The notes: generated by a model not told the origin, from the letters alone. 46,407 nucleotides of DNA from Nostoc calcicola FACHB-3891 (GCF_014697355.1 NZ_JACJRQ010000055.1:1-46407), one strand, 5' to 3'; numbered from the stretch's first letter, positions 17,401 to 25,157 are shown. Translations and numbers: made by a program.

Positions 17401-17921
17401 CTTTATATAGTCCCACAAGACCACGAGATCGCTCCCATTTTGAGAAGTTTCGTAGTTATCACCAGCGGCTTTATGCTCAGGTTGAACCAACCAGCATTAC
17501 CCCATTTTCCCCACCAGTTTTAGATAGAGCGCTTCACGCTGTCATGGCAACTTATGTGAGGCAAACTGGTAATCAACAAACAGTTCAAAACCCTGAACCT
17601 TACCCAGAAAATCTTATAGAACAGCTACGAGAAATTTTGATTCCTCGCATTCAATTAATTGATGAAGCTGAGGTAGAAAATTTTGAAAATGTATTTGACA
17701 AACGCGCTTCTCAATGGCAACGTTGGCAACGGACAAACTGGGAGAGAAAGGGTAGAGATACTACTGATATACCTCTATTGAGGGCAGCAGGAGATTATGC
17801 CAGTCCAGAATGGCAACGTTTGTCTTGGGCTACACCGATGTCAATGAGAAATGTAGACGCAGAATGTCAGGTGGAGATCACTAATCTTTACTTAAATGAA
17901 GGAACCGAAGAAAATGCCTAA
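14454..17921 (+). CDS. drmA: DrmA, DISARM anti-phage system helicase
   Basis: A 1155-residue superfamily 2 helicase. Start ATG 14454 is preferred over an in-frame ATG at 14439 because GGTGA lies 8 bases upstream and the product then begins MTEHIENRDKIIQALREELVG, with the familiar opening of DrmA proteins. Walker A PTGGGKT falls near residue 502 and Walker B DELH near 721. Motif V-VI are VGVDIDRLSL (about 940) and QVTGRVGR (about 964-971), and a Cys cluster (CPWC ... CSDNAC) at about 612-660 may bind zinc. Known DrmA pairs with DrmB to form the DNA-engaging core that acts on unmethylated incoming DNA. It overlaps the genes on both sides. All helicase motifs are intact. Confidence 0.92.
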   Translation: MTEHIENRDKIIQALREELVGPSPQGKPRNCSGEITFNSAKEGFYEPWRQDNGEEILQRDPPRIRYGVGVLYPLSTKLEDENLTLTQSNKNPIQDNQQEEIDIITDKVKESLEKLKEEVVEISEENAEDFDLSAANASKPSSMGISFLAEFPENSVLVVKTSNGGRYRQKKVKVGGDELTWWLRSSVNFTTEFAAEDICSRKERKLVKTEKIDGLELSIEVFSRPDQKNREGIHLVTVCLINRTNGSSDEDCLFQAGFTVTIISAKGEAHILPYPKPDFNSDNEEQSIALLYRKMETYAVGHGCASDWDKECSIGRVKAVTAECLPTFETPSITPDIDIEVPMAPLAGLVKGDDGFTSLLEVVSRYEQWINQKKSEILLLDAEYQAAANWHIEECTRASERMRNGLDYLQNNAPAKRAFKLTNYAILLQQFYSRDLRQANYDTIAKRYTFSTIYQAPNPLKIDSNRGKWRAFQVAFLLMSIQSTAEGKVPERSTVELIWFPTGGGKTEAYLGLSAFSLFMRRLKNSADVGVNVLMRYTLRLLTAQQFQRASALICSMEYLRRQNETELGKEPFSIGIWVGGETTPNNRKDAVSKLNKLQSDPSAENPFIISQCPWCSAQMGRYPGKLSRGMPKALNILGYQQSRGTVILKCSDNACEFHDTGLPVYVIDEDIYEKRPSLIIGTVDKFAGLAWSYAQKARALFGIGADGERENSPPALIIQDELHLISGPLGSVVGLYETVIEELCTDRRNGQEIKPKIVCSTATIRRYADQVKALYGRVDVVLFPPPGIDAEDSFFSRYARNADGKLQRGRVYVGVHAPSLRSLPTAMERVFASILQAPVLLTNKERDPWWTLLLFFNSIRELGTSLSLLQSDIPDYLKVIKNRLGLEWENMRRLWHILELTGRIRSDKVPESISKLEVRCDNTNNQLPIDVCLASNIIEVGVDIDRLSLMAVVGQPKTTSQYIQVTGRVGRRWWERPGLVVTLYSPTRPRDRSHFEKFRSYHQRLYAQVEPTSITPFSPPVLDRALHAVMATYVRQTGNQQTVQNPEPYPENLIEQLREILIPRIQLIDEAEVENFENVFDKRASQWQRWQRTNWERKGRDTTDIPLLRAAGDYASPEWQRLSWATPMSMRNVDAECQVEITNLYLNEGTEENA

Positions 17922-19821
17922 AGGTCCGATAAGACGCGCTCAGCTGATTGCCCCTTTCGGCGTAGGTGCAATGGTAATGGTAACAGATGGCACATCTTTA
18001 ATTACAGCAGGACTCGATCACTGGTACGAGCGTGAAGATGGTAGCGAAGCTGATGATAAATCCGAATTTAGAGTAGATGAATGGCGTTTAGCGCAGTCTC
18101 TGGGAGTGGAGCATTTTCGCTTACCCCCGGACTTTAGAAAACCTAACAAAGGCGATGGGGTGCTTAATGCTTATTTAACTCTCCCATTTTTACGCTTTCC
18201 CCAATGGCATTTTTGTTCTGCTTGCGATCGCTTGGAAAAGTTTCCCCTGACTGCCCGTGGTAAGGTTAAATGCCCAGAATGTGAAAGCAAGAAAAAAACT
18301 AAATATATGGCACAGGTTCCGATTATCGCTATGTGCGATCGCGGTCATATCCAAGATTTCCCCTGGCGAGAATGGGTGCATCGGTCAGTTAAGCCGACTT
18401 GTAATAAACCACTGCGTCTAGTGGGAACTGGAAGTGCAACCCTTGCAGGTTTGAGTGTGCGGTGTGAGTGTGGTGCTAAACGTTCTCTTGGGGGGATTAC
18501 CGAAGTTGATGGTAATGAAACAAGACTCAGCAAAAACTTAGTAGATAAGAGTAATAACTTGATAGATGAGAGTGATTCTTTATTTTACTGTCAAGGTAAA
18601 CGTCCTTGGTTGGGTAAAGAAGACAGTGAACACTGCTCTCGTCAACTAAGAGGTGCGCTGCGAAGTGCCTCCAACGTTTACTATGCACAAACGCGCAGTG
18701 CAATTTATCTCCAAAGGGGAAATGGTGGAGAACTTGTTTCTCTTTTGGAACAACCACCGCTTTCAACTCTGATTAACACCTTGTCAACTGCTAAAATTGA
18801 GATTAAATCTGAATTTATAAAAGGGCAATATCCTCTACTACTGCAAGCTTTCTCTAATGAAGAAATAAGTAGTGGCTTAAAGACAATTTTATTAGAAGAT
18901 AATTCCCAATCTGATATAGATGATGTGGAAGAGGATGATCCAGAAACAAGGTTTCGTCGGCAAGAATTTAACGTCTTGAGAACTGAGCGCCGTGAAGAGA
19001 ATCTCAAAATACGAACGATAAAAATGGGTGAGTATCAACCCGATATGGCTGATTATTTTTCCAGAATTATGCTGGTTGATAAGCTGAAAGAAACCAGGGT
19101 TTTAACTGGATTTACCCGCATATTGCCGGAAACTGAGCAACCCCTGCAAGATTTACAATCCCAGTTATGGCATCAACCACCGCAAAAAGATTCATGGCTA
19201 CCCGCTTATGTTGTCTACGGTGAAGGCATATTTATTGAATTCAACGAAAAGCTTCTGCATCAGTGGTTGCAGAAACACGGCGATGAAATTTACCCCAGAG
19301 TGCAGCCTTTAGTGAACCGTTATCAAAAGATACAGGAGCAAAGGCATTTACGGGAACGCCGTATCACACCGCGATTCATTCTATTACACACATTTGCTCA
19401 TTTACTGATGAATAGGTTGACCTTTGAGTGTGGTTACAGTTCAGCGGCACTGAGAGAAAGGCTCTATGTCTCAGATAACCCTAATGCCCCAATGGCAGGA
19501 GTGCTGATTTACACTGCTGCTGGTGATTCCGAAGGCACAATGGGAGGACTTGTCAGAATGGGTAAGCCTGGTAATTTTGAGCCAGTGGTGCGCTCTTTAT
19601 TGGAGGCTGCTAGTTGGTGTTCTGCTGATCCTGTATGTATGGAAGTTGGAGAGAGAGGGGGACAGGGGCCAGATTCATGTAACTTGGCAGCTTGCCACAG
19701 CTGCGCTTTAGTGCCTGAAACAGCTTGTGAAGAGTTCAATCGTTTTTTGGATCGGGGTGTGGTTGTTGGTGATATTAAGAACCGAAACATCGGATTTTTT
19801 GCCCTGCATTCCTCAAACTAA
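17914..19821 (+). CDS. drmB: DrmB, DUF1998-family DISARM protein
   Basis: A 635-residue DUF1998 protein. ATG 17914 overlaps the drmA stop by 8 bp and gives an N-terminus (PIRRAQLIAPFGVGAMV) typical of the family; ATG 17896 would add six residues. Zinc-binding Cys groups are visible (CSACDRL...KCPEC, CECG, CNLAACHSCALVPETAC). The DUF1998 signature follows (HTFAHLLMNRL, SEGTMGGLVRMG). DrmB acts with DrmA; neither is a methyltransferase. No drmC (phospholipase D-type) or methylase gene follows. Instead a truncated gene on the other strand abuts the stop codon, so the operon may have been cut here by recombination. Confidence 0.92.
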   Translation: MPKGPIRRAQLIAPFGVGAMVMVTDGTSLITAGLDHWYEREDGSEADDKSEFRVDEWRLAQSLGVEHFRLPPDFRKPNKGDGVLNAYLTLPFLRFPQWHFCSACDRLEKFPLTARGKVKCPECESKKKTKYMAQVPIIAMCDRGHIQDFPWREWVHRSVKPTCNKPLRLVGTGSATLAGLSVRCECGAKRSLGGITEVDGNETRLSKNLVDKSNNLIDESDSLFYCQGKRPWLGKEDSEHCSRQLRGALRSASNVYYAQTRSAIYLQRGNGGELVSLLEQPPLSTLINTLSTAKIEIKSEFIKGQYPLLLQAFSNEEISSGLKTILLEDNSQSDIDDVEEDDPETRFRRQEFNVLRTERREENLKIRTIKMGEYQPDMADYFSRIMLVDKLKETRVLTGFTRILPETEQPLQDLQSQLWHQPPQKDSWLPAYVVYGEGIFIEFNEKLLHQWLQKHGDEIYPRVQPLVNRYQKIQEQRHLRERRITPRFILLHTFAHLLMNRLTFECGYSSAALRERLYVSDNPNAPMAGVLIYTAAGDSEGTMGGLVRMGKPGNFEPVVRSLLEAASWCSADPVCMEVGERGGQGPDSCNLAACHSCALVPETACEEFNRFLDRGVVVGDIKNRNIGFFALHSSN

Positions 19822-19962
19822 AACATCACCACCTCTGGTGACTATGCCTAAATCTACGCTGTCGTTATCGACTTCTGGTCTATATAAAGAATAACCTGCA
19901 ACGGCGGAGATGGCTCTGAGATAGGTGATGCTAAATTGTTCTTTTTGTTGGTTGATATCCAT
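19813..19962 (-). pseudogene. truncated N-terminus of a DUF4365-like gene
   Basis: On the minus strand an ATG at 19962 opens a 49-residue frame, MDINQQKEQFSITYLRAISA then VAGYSLYRPEVDNDSVDLGI, ending at 19813 inside the 3' end of drmB. The sequence resembles the first ~45 residues of the DUF4365 proteins common in cyanobacterial defence islands, which are normally several times longer. The remainder is missing, replaced by drmB. It marks the breakpoint where the drm operon was joined to this replicon. Confidence 0.55.
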
Positions 19963-20035
19963 TAAATTACAAATCAAGCTAATGCCAACAGCATCGATTG
20001 CTACTCAAAGCTTGATGGCAATTCATAAGAATGCG

Positions 20036-20434
20036 CTAAGAGAACTTTTGCATCATCGACTTCGCCCGTCGCATATTTGCTACTTGTTGCCTGTAATCAT
20101 TCTTCGTTATCGCTTCAGATAACACTGCACTGAGAAATTCTGGATTTGCCTCACAATATTCAAACATGGCTTCAATCAGAACCTCTCGACAAATGCCGTT
20201 CTCCCGACACACCTCTTGTAGGCGTGAGCTTACTCCCTGCTCCAACCGCAGCGTACTCTGCTTTGTTTGCAACGGCAGTTTAGATACAGTAGCCTGATTT
20301 TCGGAAATTTTAGGTATCTGACTGTCTTGAGTTCTAGATACCGAGGTATCTGGAGTTCCAGAACTGAGTGAAGTATCTCGACTCTTGACAGAAGGACGGT
20401 TCCGCTGTTTCAATCGCTCTAGTGCATCACTCAT
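20036..20434 (-). CDS. ParB-type partner of ParA (centromere-binding protein candidate)
   Basis: A 132-residue protein whose start overlaps the parA stop by 8 bp, the usual arrangement of a plasmid partition pair. The first ~55 residues are polar and Ser/Thr/Gln-rich, while residues 58-132 are helical with a ribbon-helix-helix-like start (QSTLRLEQGVSSRLQEVC). It is not homologous to classical large ParB; identity as the centromere-binding partner rests on position and size. AGATAC/GGTATCT repeats like those upstream of parA also occur inside its coding sequence (about 20311-20355). Confidence 0.7.
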   Translation of the reverse strand: MSDALERLKQRNRPSVKSRDTSLSSGTPDTSVSRTQDSQIPKISENQATVSKLPLQTKQSTLRLEQGVSSRLQEVCRENGICREVLIEAMFEYCEANPEFLSAVLSEAITKNDYRQQVANMRRAKSMMQKFS

Positions 20435-21191
20435 GAGTTAACGCCTCAATAATTTGCTCAAACGGATATTGCAGGTCGGATTGCCCCAAGTCTGACAACA
20501 ACTTGCCTTGTCGGATTGCACTCTTAAACTTCTCAGACTCGCGGATAGAAGGCAAAATTGGGATGTCTTCAGCAAACTCTCGCATCGCTTCAATATTTTG
20601 CCTGCCTTCTAAGGTTTGGGTATTTCCTACCCAGCGATCGCGAAAAGGAACTATCCCTAATACTCTCCCTGTAAATGCCATTAAGTTGGCTTGTTCTGTT
20701 AAGAAGCTTAGGGTATCAATTAAGCTGTTGGTTCCCTTAACGTTGGCTTCGACGGGGATGATGACATAATCAGACGTTCCCACAGCTGTTAGGCACAGTT
20801 GGGAGCGCGATGGTTGCACGTCAATCAGGACATAATCAAAGATATTGGCTACAGATTTGAGGCGTAGTTTGAGGATAAATGCTCCCGTACCACTGCTACT
20901 GAGGAAATCTGAAACCTTAAACAGTCCCCTATCCGCTGGGATCAGAAATAGATTTTCATGGGTCGTAGGGTAAATACCATCTTCTGTTGTCACTTGCCCA
21001 GTTAGCACTTCAAATAAGCTGGGCTGGTTTGGGTCTACCTCGTGATTTAAATAAAAAGTCAGATTTGCTTGTGGATCTGCGTCGATAGTCAACACTCGTA
21101 AGCCAAGCCGTGCTAGTAGCAGTGAGGTAAAGAAGATAGTCGTTGTTTTCCCCTGTCCACCGGAAAGGGAGATGCATGAGCAGGTTCGCAT
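20427..21191 (-). CDS. parA: ParA-family partition ATPase
   Basis: A 254-residue deviant Walker ATPase driving plasmid segregation. The P-loop SGGQGKTTT is at residues 10-18, a switch I/Walker A' region with DADPQANLTF at about 38-47, and Walker B YVLIDVQPS. Notably, the position of the signature lysine of KGGxGKT ParA proteins is Ser10 here. Size fits short type Ib ParAs lacking an N-terminal DNA-binding domain. It is the first gene of a two-gene operon read away from psbA, and the repeat-rich upstream region is the likely centromere and operator. Confidence 0.9.
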   Translation of the reverse strand: MRTCSCISLSGGQGKTTTIFFTSLLLARLGLRVLTIDADPQANLTFYLNHEVDPNQPSLFEVLTGQVTTEDGIYPTTHENLFLIPADRGLFKVSDFLSSSGTGAFILKLRLKSVANIFDYVLIDVQPSRSQLCLTAVGTSDYVIIPVEANVKGTNSLIDTLSFLTEQANLMAFTGRVLGIVPFRDRWVGNTQTLEGRQNIEAMREFAEDIPILPSIRESEKFKSAIRQGKLLSDLGQSDLQYPFEQIIEALTHE

Positions 21192-21246
21192 GGGTTAAAC
21201 CCCCAATTCGATATAGCAGAGCATACAGATATTAACCCTAACTGTC

Positions 21247-21320
21247 TAGATATTTAGATATCAAAATAAAAAGATACCTATAAGTATAGATATCTTGAAT
21301 TATGGATATCAAGGTATCTT
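21247..21320. promoter_or_regulatory. candidate centromere (parS) / operator repeats of parAB
   Basis: Related hexamer-octamer repeats AGATAT, AGATATC, AGATACC, AGATATCTT and GGATATCAAGGTATCTT recur about every 8-17 bp. Two form hyphenated inverted repeats: AAGATACCTATA against TATAGATATCTT, and AGATATCTTG against CAAGGTATCT, each with one mismatch. Such clusters upstream of parA are the usual binding site of the small partner protein. Confidence 0.6.
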
Positions 21321-21613
21321 AGTGGCTTTAAGCACCGCCTTTGTAGGGGTGAAATCAGCGAGGACACTGTTGGCGAAATATTGCTTAACATTAAAAAGCG
21401 ATAAAAATTAATCAATTTGGAGAAATCGTCAGTGACTTCTTGCAGCAGTTTTGGCACCAATCAGAAACTGTCAACCATAAGTTTTATTTCTTGAATAAGG
21501 CAGACTAAGCAGCGATCGCTCTTTTTTCATTTCCAGGACTTACCTGGACACTCATCTAGCTCTTAAATAAGTAAAGCTAATCATTTTCATTGACTCTACA
21601 AAATTCTTAGCAC

Positions 21614-21643
21614 TTGATTAACTTTTGTAAAGCAGTGTAAATT
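21614..21643 (+). promoter_or_regulatory. candidate psbA promoter
   Basis: TTGATT (21614-21619), an 18-bp spacer and TAAATT (21638-21643) give a sigma70-like promoter about 65 bp before the start codon. A TTGACT near 21591 is a weaker alternative. No mapped start exists, so this is a sequence guess. Confidence 0.4.
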
Positions 21644-21706
21644 ACATTCACAGGCAAAAACAAAGCCGCCTGATACATACATAAATTCAAACGCAATCAT
21701 AAAACA

Positions 21707-22789
21707 ATGACAGCAACCATTCAACGCGCCCGTAGCGCCAACGTCTGGGAACGCTTTTGCAACTGGATCACCAGCACCAACAACCGCTTATACATCGGTT
21801 GGTTCGGCGTACTCATGATCCCCACCCTGCTAGCTGCTACAGCTTGCTTCGTAATCGCCTTCATCGCTGCTCCTCCAGTAGACATCGATGGAATCCGTGA
21901 ACCTGTTGCAGGTTCCTTAGTCTACGGAAACAACATCATCTCCGGTGCAGTTGTTCCTTCCTCTAACGCCATCGGTTTGCACTTCTACCCAATTTGGGAA
22001 GCTGCTTCCTTAGACGAGTGGCTATACAACGGTGGTCCTTACCAGTTGGTAGTATTCCACTTCCTGATTGGCGTATTCTGCTACTTAGGTCGTGAGTGGG
22101 AACTCTCCTACCGTTTGGGAATGCGTCCTTGGATTTGCCTAGCATTCTCTGCACCAGTAGCAGCAGCAACCGCAGTCTTCTTGATCTACCCCATCGGACA
22201 AGGATCATTTAGCGATGGTATGCCCTTGGGAATCTCCGGAACCTTCAACTTCATGATCGTGTTCCAAGCAGAACACAACATCTTGATGCACCCCTTCCAC
22301 ATGTTAGGTGTGGCTGGTGTATTCGGTGGTTCACTGTTCAGTGCAATGCACGGTTCACTAGTAACTTCTTCCTTAGTACGTGAGACAACCGAAAGCGAAT
22401 CTCAAAACTACGGTTACAAGTTCGGTCAAGAAGAAGAAACCTACAACATTGTTGCAGCACACGGTTACTTCGGTCGCTTGATATTCCAATACGCTTCCTT
22501 CAACAACAGCCGTTCCTTACACTTCTTCCTAGCTGCATGGCCTGTAATCGGAATCTGGTTCACCGCTTTGGGTGTAAGCACAATGGCGTTCAACCTCAAC
22601 GGTTTCAACTTCAACCAATCCATCATCGACTCTCAAGGTCGCGTCATCAACACCTGGGCTGACATCATCAACCGCGCTAACCTGGGTATGGAAGTAATGC
22701 ACGAGCGCAACGCTCACAACTTCCCCTTAGACTTGGCTGCTGCTGATGTTGCTCCTGTAGCTCTAACCGCTCCTGCTATCAACGGTTAA
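21707..22789 (+). CDS. psbA: PsbA, photosystem II reaction-centre protein D1
   Basis: A full-length, 360-residue D1 protein of the thylakoid membrane, carrying Mn-cluster ligands, TyrZ and the QB site. All functional residues are present: Tyr161, Asp170, Glu189, His190, His198, His215, Ser264, His272, His332, Glu333, His337, Asp342 and Ala344. A 16-residue C-terminal extension follows the Ala344 processing site. Residue 130 is Glu, the high-light/stress (D1:2) type, not the Gln of D1:1. Codon use is strongly biased to C-ending codons (AAC, TTC, TAC), as in highly expressed genes and unlike the AT-rich neighbours. It has its own promoter region and a terminator, and nothing nearby is photosynthetic. 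Plasmid location is unusual, and the coding sequence looks fully functional. Confidence 0.98.
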   Translation: MTATIQRARSANVWERFCNWITSTNNRLYIGWFGVLMIPTLLAATACFVIAFIAAPPVDIDGIREPVAGSLVYGNNIISGAVVPSSNAIGLHFYPIWEAASLDEWLYNGGPYQLVVFHFLIGVFCYLGREWELSYRLGMRPWICLAFSAPVAAATAVFLIYPIGQGSFSDGMPLGISGTFNFMIVFQAEHNILMHPFHMLGVAGVFGGSLFSAMHGSLVTSSLVRETTESESQNYGYKFGQEEETYNIVAAHGYFGRLIFQYASFNNSRSLHFFLAAWPVIGIWFTALGVSTMAFNLNGFNFNQSIIDSQGRVINTWADIINRANLGMEVMHERNAHNFPLDLAAADVAPVALTAPAING

Positions 22790-22814
22790 TTAGCAGTCAC
22801 GTTCAGTAAAATCG

Positions 22815-22844
22815 AAAGCGCTCTCCAAGAGGGGGGCGCTTTTT
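22815..22844 (+). terminator. psbA terminator
   Basis: AAAGCGCTCTCC pairs with GGGGGGCGCTTT (two G-U pairs) around an AAGA loop and runs into TTTTT, 26 bp after the psbA stop codon. Confidence 0.85.
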
Positions 22845-22894
22845 AGTGTCCATGATTGGGGGTGCAGAGGTAGGAGATCGCTTTGGTCTGGAGT

Positions 22895-23224
22895 TTACTT
22901 GATGGGATGAAAAAGCCCGTCATTCTGATAGCGCCACGCTGTACTACTTGGATCTCGATTGCGGCTCCAGCTTTCAAACTCAGATTGACTTTTACTTTTT
23001 TGCTCACGCGCCAGCGTTGCTGTATCAACTCCCAACCTTTTAGCTAAATTCTCTGCTAGGAATGGCTGAAGTTCTACCGATTGAGGAACTTGGCTGTTGT
23101 AAGGATAACCTTGTCTTCTGGCTGGACTTTTGTACCGCTGCCCCTCTAATTGACGTGAAGCCGAGATATGTGTAAAAACCTGCAAGATGGTCTGGAAACT
23201 TCTACTATATATAGGTTTCAGCAA
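22895..23224 (-). CDS. small conserved-looking cyanobacterial protein with HTH-like segment
   Basis: Up to 109 residues. The C-terminal ~60 (AENLAKRLGVDTATLAREQ ... EFESWSRNRDPSSTAWRYQN) resemble short proteins I associate with cyanobacterial plasmids and mobile regions. Their LAKRLGVDTATL segment looks like a helix-turn-helix. The N-terminal ~45 residues are not convincing, and no good alternative ATG exists inside, so the gene may be a fragment whose real start is lost. It converges on the psbA terminator. Confidence 0.5.
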   Translation of the reverse strand: MLKPIYSRSFQTILQVFTHISASRQLEGQRYKSPARRQGYPYNSQVPQSVELQPFLAENLAKRLGVDTATLAREQKSKSQSEFESWSRNRDPSSTAWRYQNDGLFHPIK

Positions 23225-23546
23225 TTTTCAAGTGAAATTGACACTTTGGTACAAATCTTGGGTATCTATCGCTACAAAAACCGGAGTATCTATTAACTTT
23301 ATTTACAGATTTTACAGCTAAGGCAATGGGCATCTATCACAATAAATTGTCTGAAACTCATACAGGGTAAAGATTAGATTCATTTTAACCACACAATATT
23401 TATAATTCTCTTTGGTAGACGAAAAGCAATTATTGACCCTCACGCTGCAAGTATGCGTGTCTCAAATCAGGCGGAACTATTAAAAACGCTAAAAGCTATA
23501 TGCAGCAAGCTTTTTCAGACCATCTTGCTCAAAATTACACATATCT

Positions 23547-23852
23547 GGGGTCATGACGAAATACATGTAAAAAGGGACACGTTGTAAAGAATAATTACAG
23601 AAAGCACTTTCTCAATTTACTAACTTGCCCAAAAATGATAAAGAAGCTTTTTATATTCATGACCGTAGAATCGACTTTTTACCCTTGCGACTTCATCAAA
23701 CTTGCCCATAAATGACCCTTTTAGGGAATGTTTTGCTCTGAAGACAATACTGAAGTTGGATGTTGAAATATCGAATAATCAAGGGTTTTGAGACTTTTGC
23801 ATTACAAAACTTTACAACGTGGGTCATTTTGCACGTATTTCGTCATACCCCC
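23547..23852. mobile_element. Tn3-type miniature inverted-repeat element (TIME-like)
   Basis: Two 43-bp ends in inverse orientation, 23547-23589 and 23810-23852, match at 35 of 43 positions. They begin GGGG and finish ACGTTGTAAAG, the pattern of Tn3-family terminal repeats (GGGG...ACGTTAAG). Both sides are flanked by TATCT, a 5-bp target duplication as Tn3-family transposons make. The 220-bp interior has no transposase; it has two copies of AACTTGCCC followed by AAATGA. A non-autonomous Tn3-derived element is the best reading. The two ends have begun to diverge, so the insertion is not brand new. Confidence 0.75.
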
Positions 23853-24034
23853 TATCTCGGCTCAATACCAAATATGCTTTTACCCAAAAAATGACCACAA
23901 GTGTCACGCAAAGGATAAAGTGACTGCTCTTAAAAACCTGGAATGCTTATTTTTGTGTTGCTGTACTTTGCAAGCCATCGCATTTAAAACTCTCAAACAC
24001 TCTGTGACTTAAAGTCAGTAGATCAAAAAGTTCT

Positions 24035-24084
24035 GCGATGCCTTCTCTACGAGACGCTCCGCGAACGGCGGGCGTAGCCATCGC
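24035..24084. repeat. dispersed Nostoc-type palindromic repeat
   Basis: GCGATG ... CATCGC bracket the core TCTACGAGACGCTCCGCGAA and GGCGGGCGTAGCC, a sequence type scattered in many intergenic regions of Nostocales genomes. It supports the host assignment. Confidence 0.65.
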
Positions 24085-24254
24085 CAAAAATAGTAGTTAA
24101 TGATACCGTTATTTGGGAAATTCACAAAAAGTGACTGCCTCTAATGAACCATAAAAATAGCTTATGACTTAACTGCCGAACTTGGTTCAGTATTAGATGG
24201 AGCAACACCGACTTCATTATGATTGATTCACGCCCAACAAAATGTGATATCCAT

Positions 24255-25151
24255 CTAACAAATAAATAATTCTGAGTACATCTTTCTCATTATTAGTAAA
24301 AATTCTTCTACCACAGCAAGTGGTTCTTTTTCACACCTCTTGTAATCAAAACGCTCAATCACTCGTATTCCACAATTGCGGAAATAGCGTTCTCGTTCTT
24401 GTTCCTCAACCCGTCGCTCTGGAGTGTGAAAAGGACCATCCACTTCCAAAATACCTAACTTCCCCTTGTAGCAAACTAAAAAATCCGGTTCCAAATTCCG
24501 TCTTCCTTCTGGAGTATTGAGCCGACCTCTGCAATTAGGCCAGATGGCAACATCAGCCTGCTGCTCAAATGCTATAGCAATTTTCACTTCCGGATTTGAA
24601 CGAAAGCGTAATCCTTTCCAGGTATAAATTGAAACTTGAGAATCGAACGTCAGCGCTTGATTGCTAAGTTCTTCACCAGGCTTTTTTTGATGTTTGAGAA
24701 CAGGGTTAATTTGCCGTAACACTTCTCTATTAACTTTTTTTCCCGCTTTGAGAAGTTCCACTAATTTCACTGCCGTAGCTTGTTTCTCGGGTGTAAGTAT
24801 TTCTAAAAGCTCCGATCCCGAAATCATCAACAGAGTCCCAAACCATTCCATTTGTATCCCCAGCTCCACCGAACGCTCATAGATAGTAATAAATTTATAT
24901 GCTGCGCGCGCTGAGTATTCCCACTCAGAGCTTTTCAACCATCTAGTGAATTTGCCATAGCCAACAATTCGGCGGATTTGGCACAGGTCTCTGCCACTTT
25001 CATAGTACCCTACCAACGCCAAACGCACTCTTGCGTTAATCTCACGGACGATACCACGTACTAAAGACGCTGCTTGAGTATTTGTGTACTCAAAATGCAA
25101 ATTTTGTTCCGATGATTTATTTGCTTGCATAAATAATATCGACTGATTCAT
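24255..25151 (-). CDS. DUF3102-like protein fused to a DUF559-type endonuclease-like domain
   Basis: A 298-residue protein from ATG 25151. Upstream in-frame ATGs exist (to 25217) but would overlap the divergent gene and run through palindromes, so the downstream start is preferred. Residues about 25-110 resemble DUF3102 (ESGRDLCQIRRIVGYGKFTRWL, a plasmid/phage-associated DNA-binding-like fold). The C-terminal ~110 residues have a PD-(D/E)xK-type pattern (EPDFLVCYKGKLGILEVDG followed by FH), as in DUF559 nuclease-like proteins. It may nick or bind DNA in plasmid maintenance or in concert with the large recombinase 500 bp away; this is inference. It is divergent from an XRE regulator and probably controlled by it. 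Confidence 0.7.
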   Translation of the reverse strand: MNQSILFMQANKSSEQNLHFEYTNTQAASLVRGIVREINARVRLALVGYYESGRDLCQIRRIVGYGKFTRWLKSSEWEYSARAAYKFITIYERSVELGIQMEWFGTLLMISGSELLEILTPEKQATAVKLVELLKAGKKVNREVLRQINPVLKHQKKPGEELSNQALTFDSQVSIYTWKGLRFRSNPEVKIAIAFEQQADVAIWPNCRGRLNTPEGRRNLEPDFLVCYKGKLGILEVDGPFHTPERRVEEQERERYFRNCGIRVIERFDYKRCEKEPLAVVEEFLLIMRKMYSELFIC

Positions 25152-25157
25152 TACAAA

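Larger units (their letters stand above)
21192..21706. other. divergent intergenic region between parA and psbA
   Basis: A 515-bp region with no gene. The parA-proximal part carries the AGATATC/AGATACC repeat cluster, the middle has a short GCGATCGC-containing stretch near 21513, and the psbA-proximal 150 bp hold the psbA promoter and an AT-rich untranslated leader without a recognisable ribosome-binding site. Confidence 0.6.
23225..24254. other. gene-free kilobase between psbA side and the DUF559-like gene
   Basis: About 1 kb without a supportable gene. It contains a complete miniature element (23547-23852) and a dispersed palindromic repeat (24035-24084). Open frames here run through the inverted repeats and have no protein-like character. 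Confidence 0.6.

Noticed and set aside
19523..19711. Plus-strand open frame within drmB
   Set aside because: Lies wholly inside the conserved DUF1998 coding region in another frame.
21963..22717. Minus-strand open frames opposite psbA
   Set aside because: By-products of psbA's strong C-ending codon bias; no independent support.
23788..24012. 74-codon open frame
   Set aside because: Crosses the inverted end of the miniature element and its insertion boundary; composition not protein-like.
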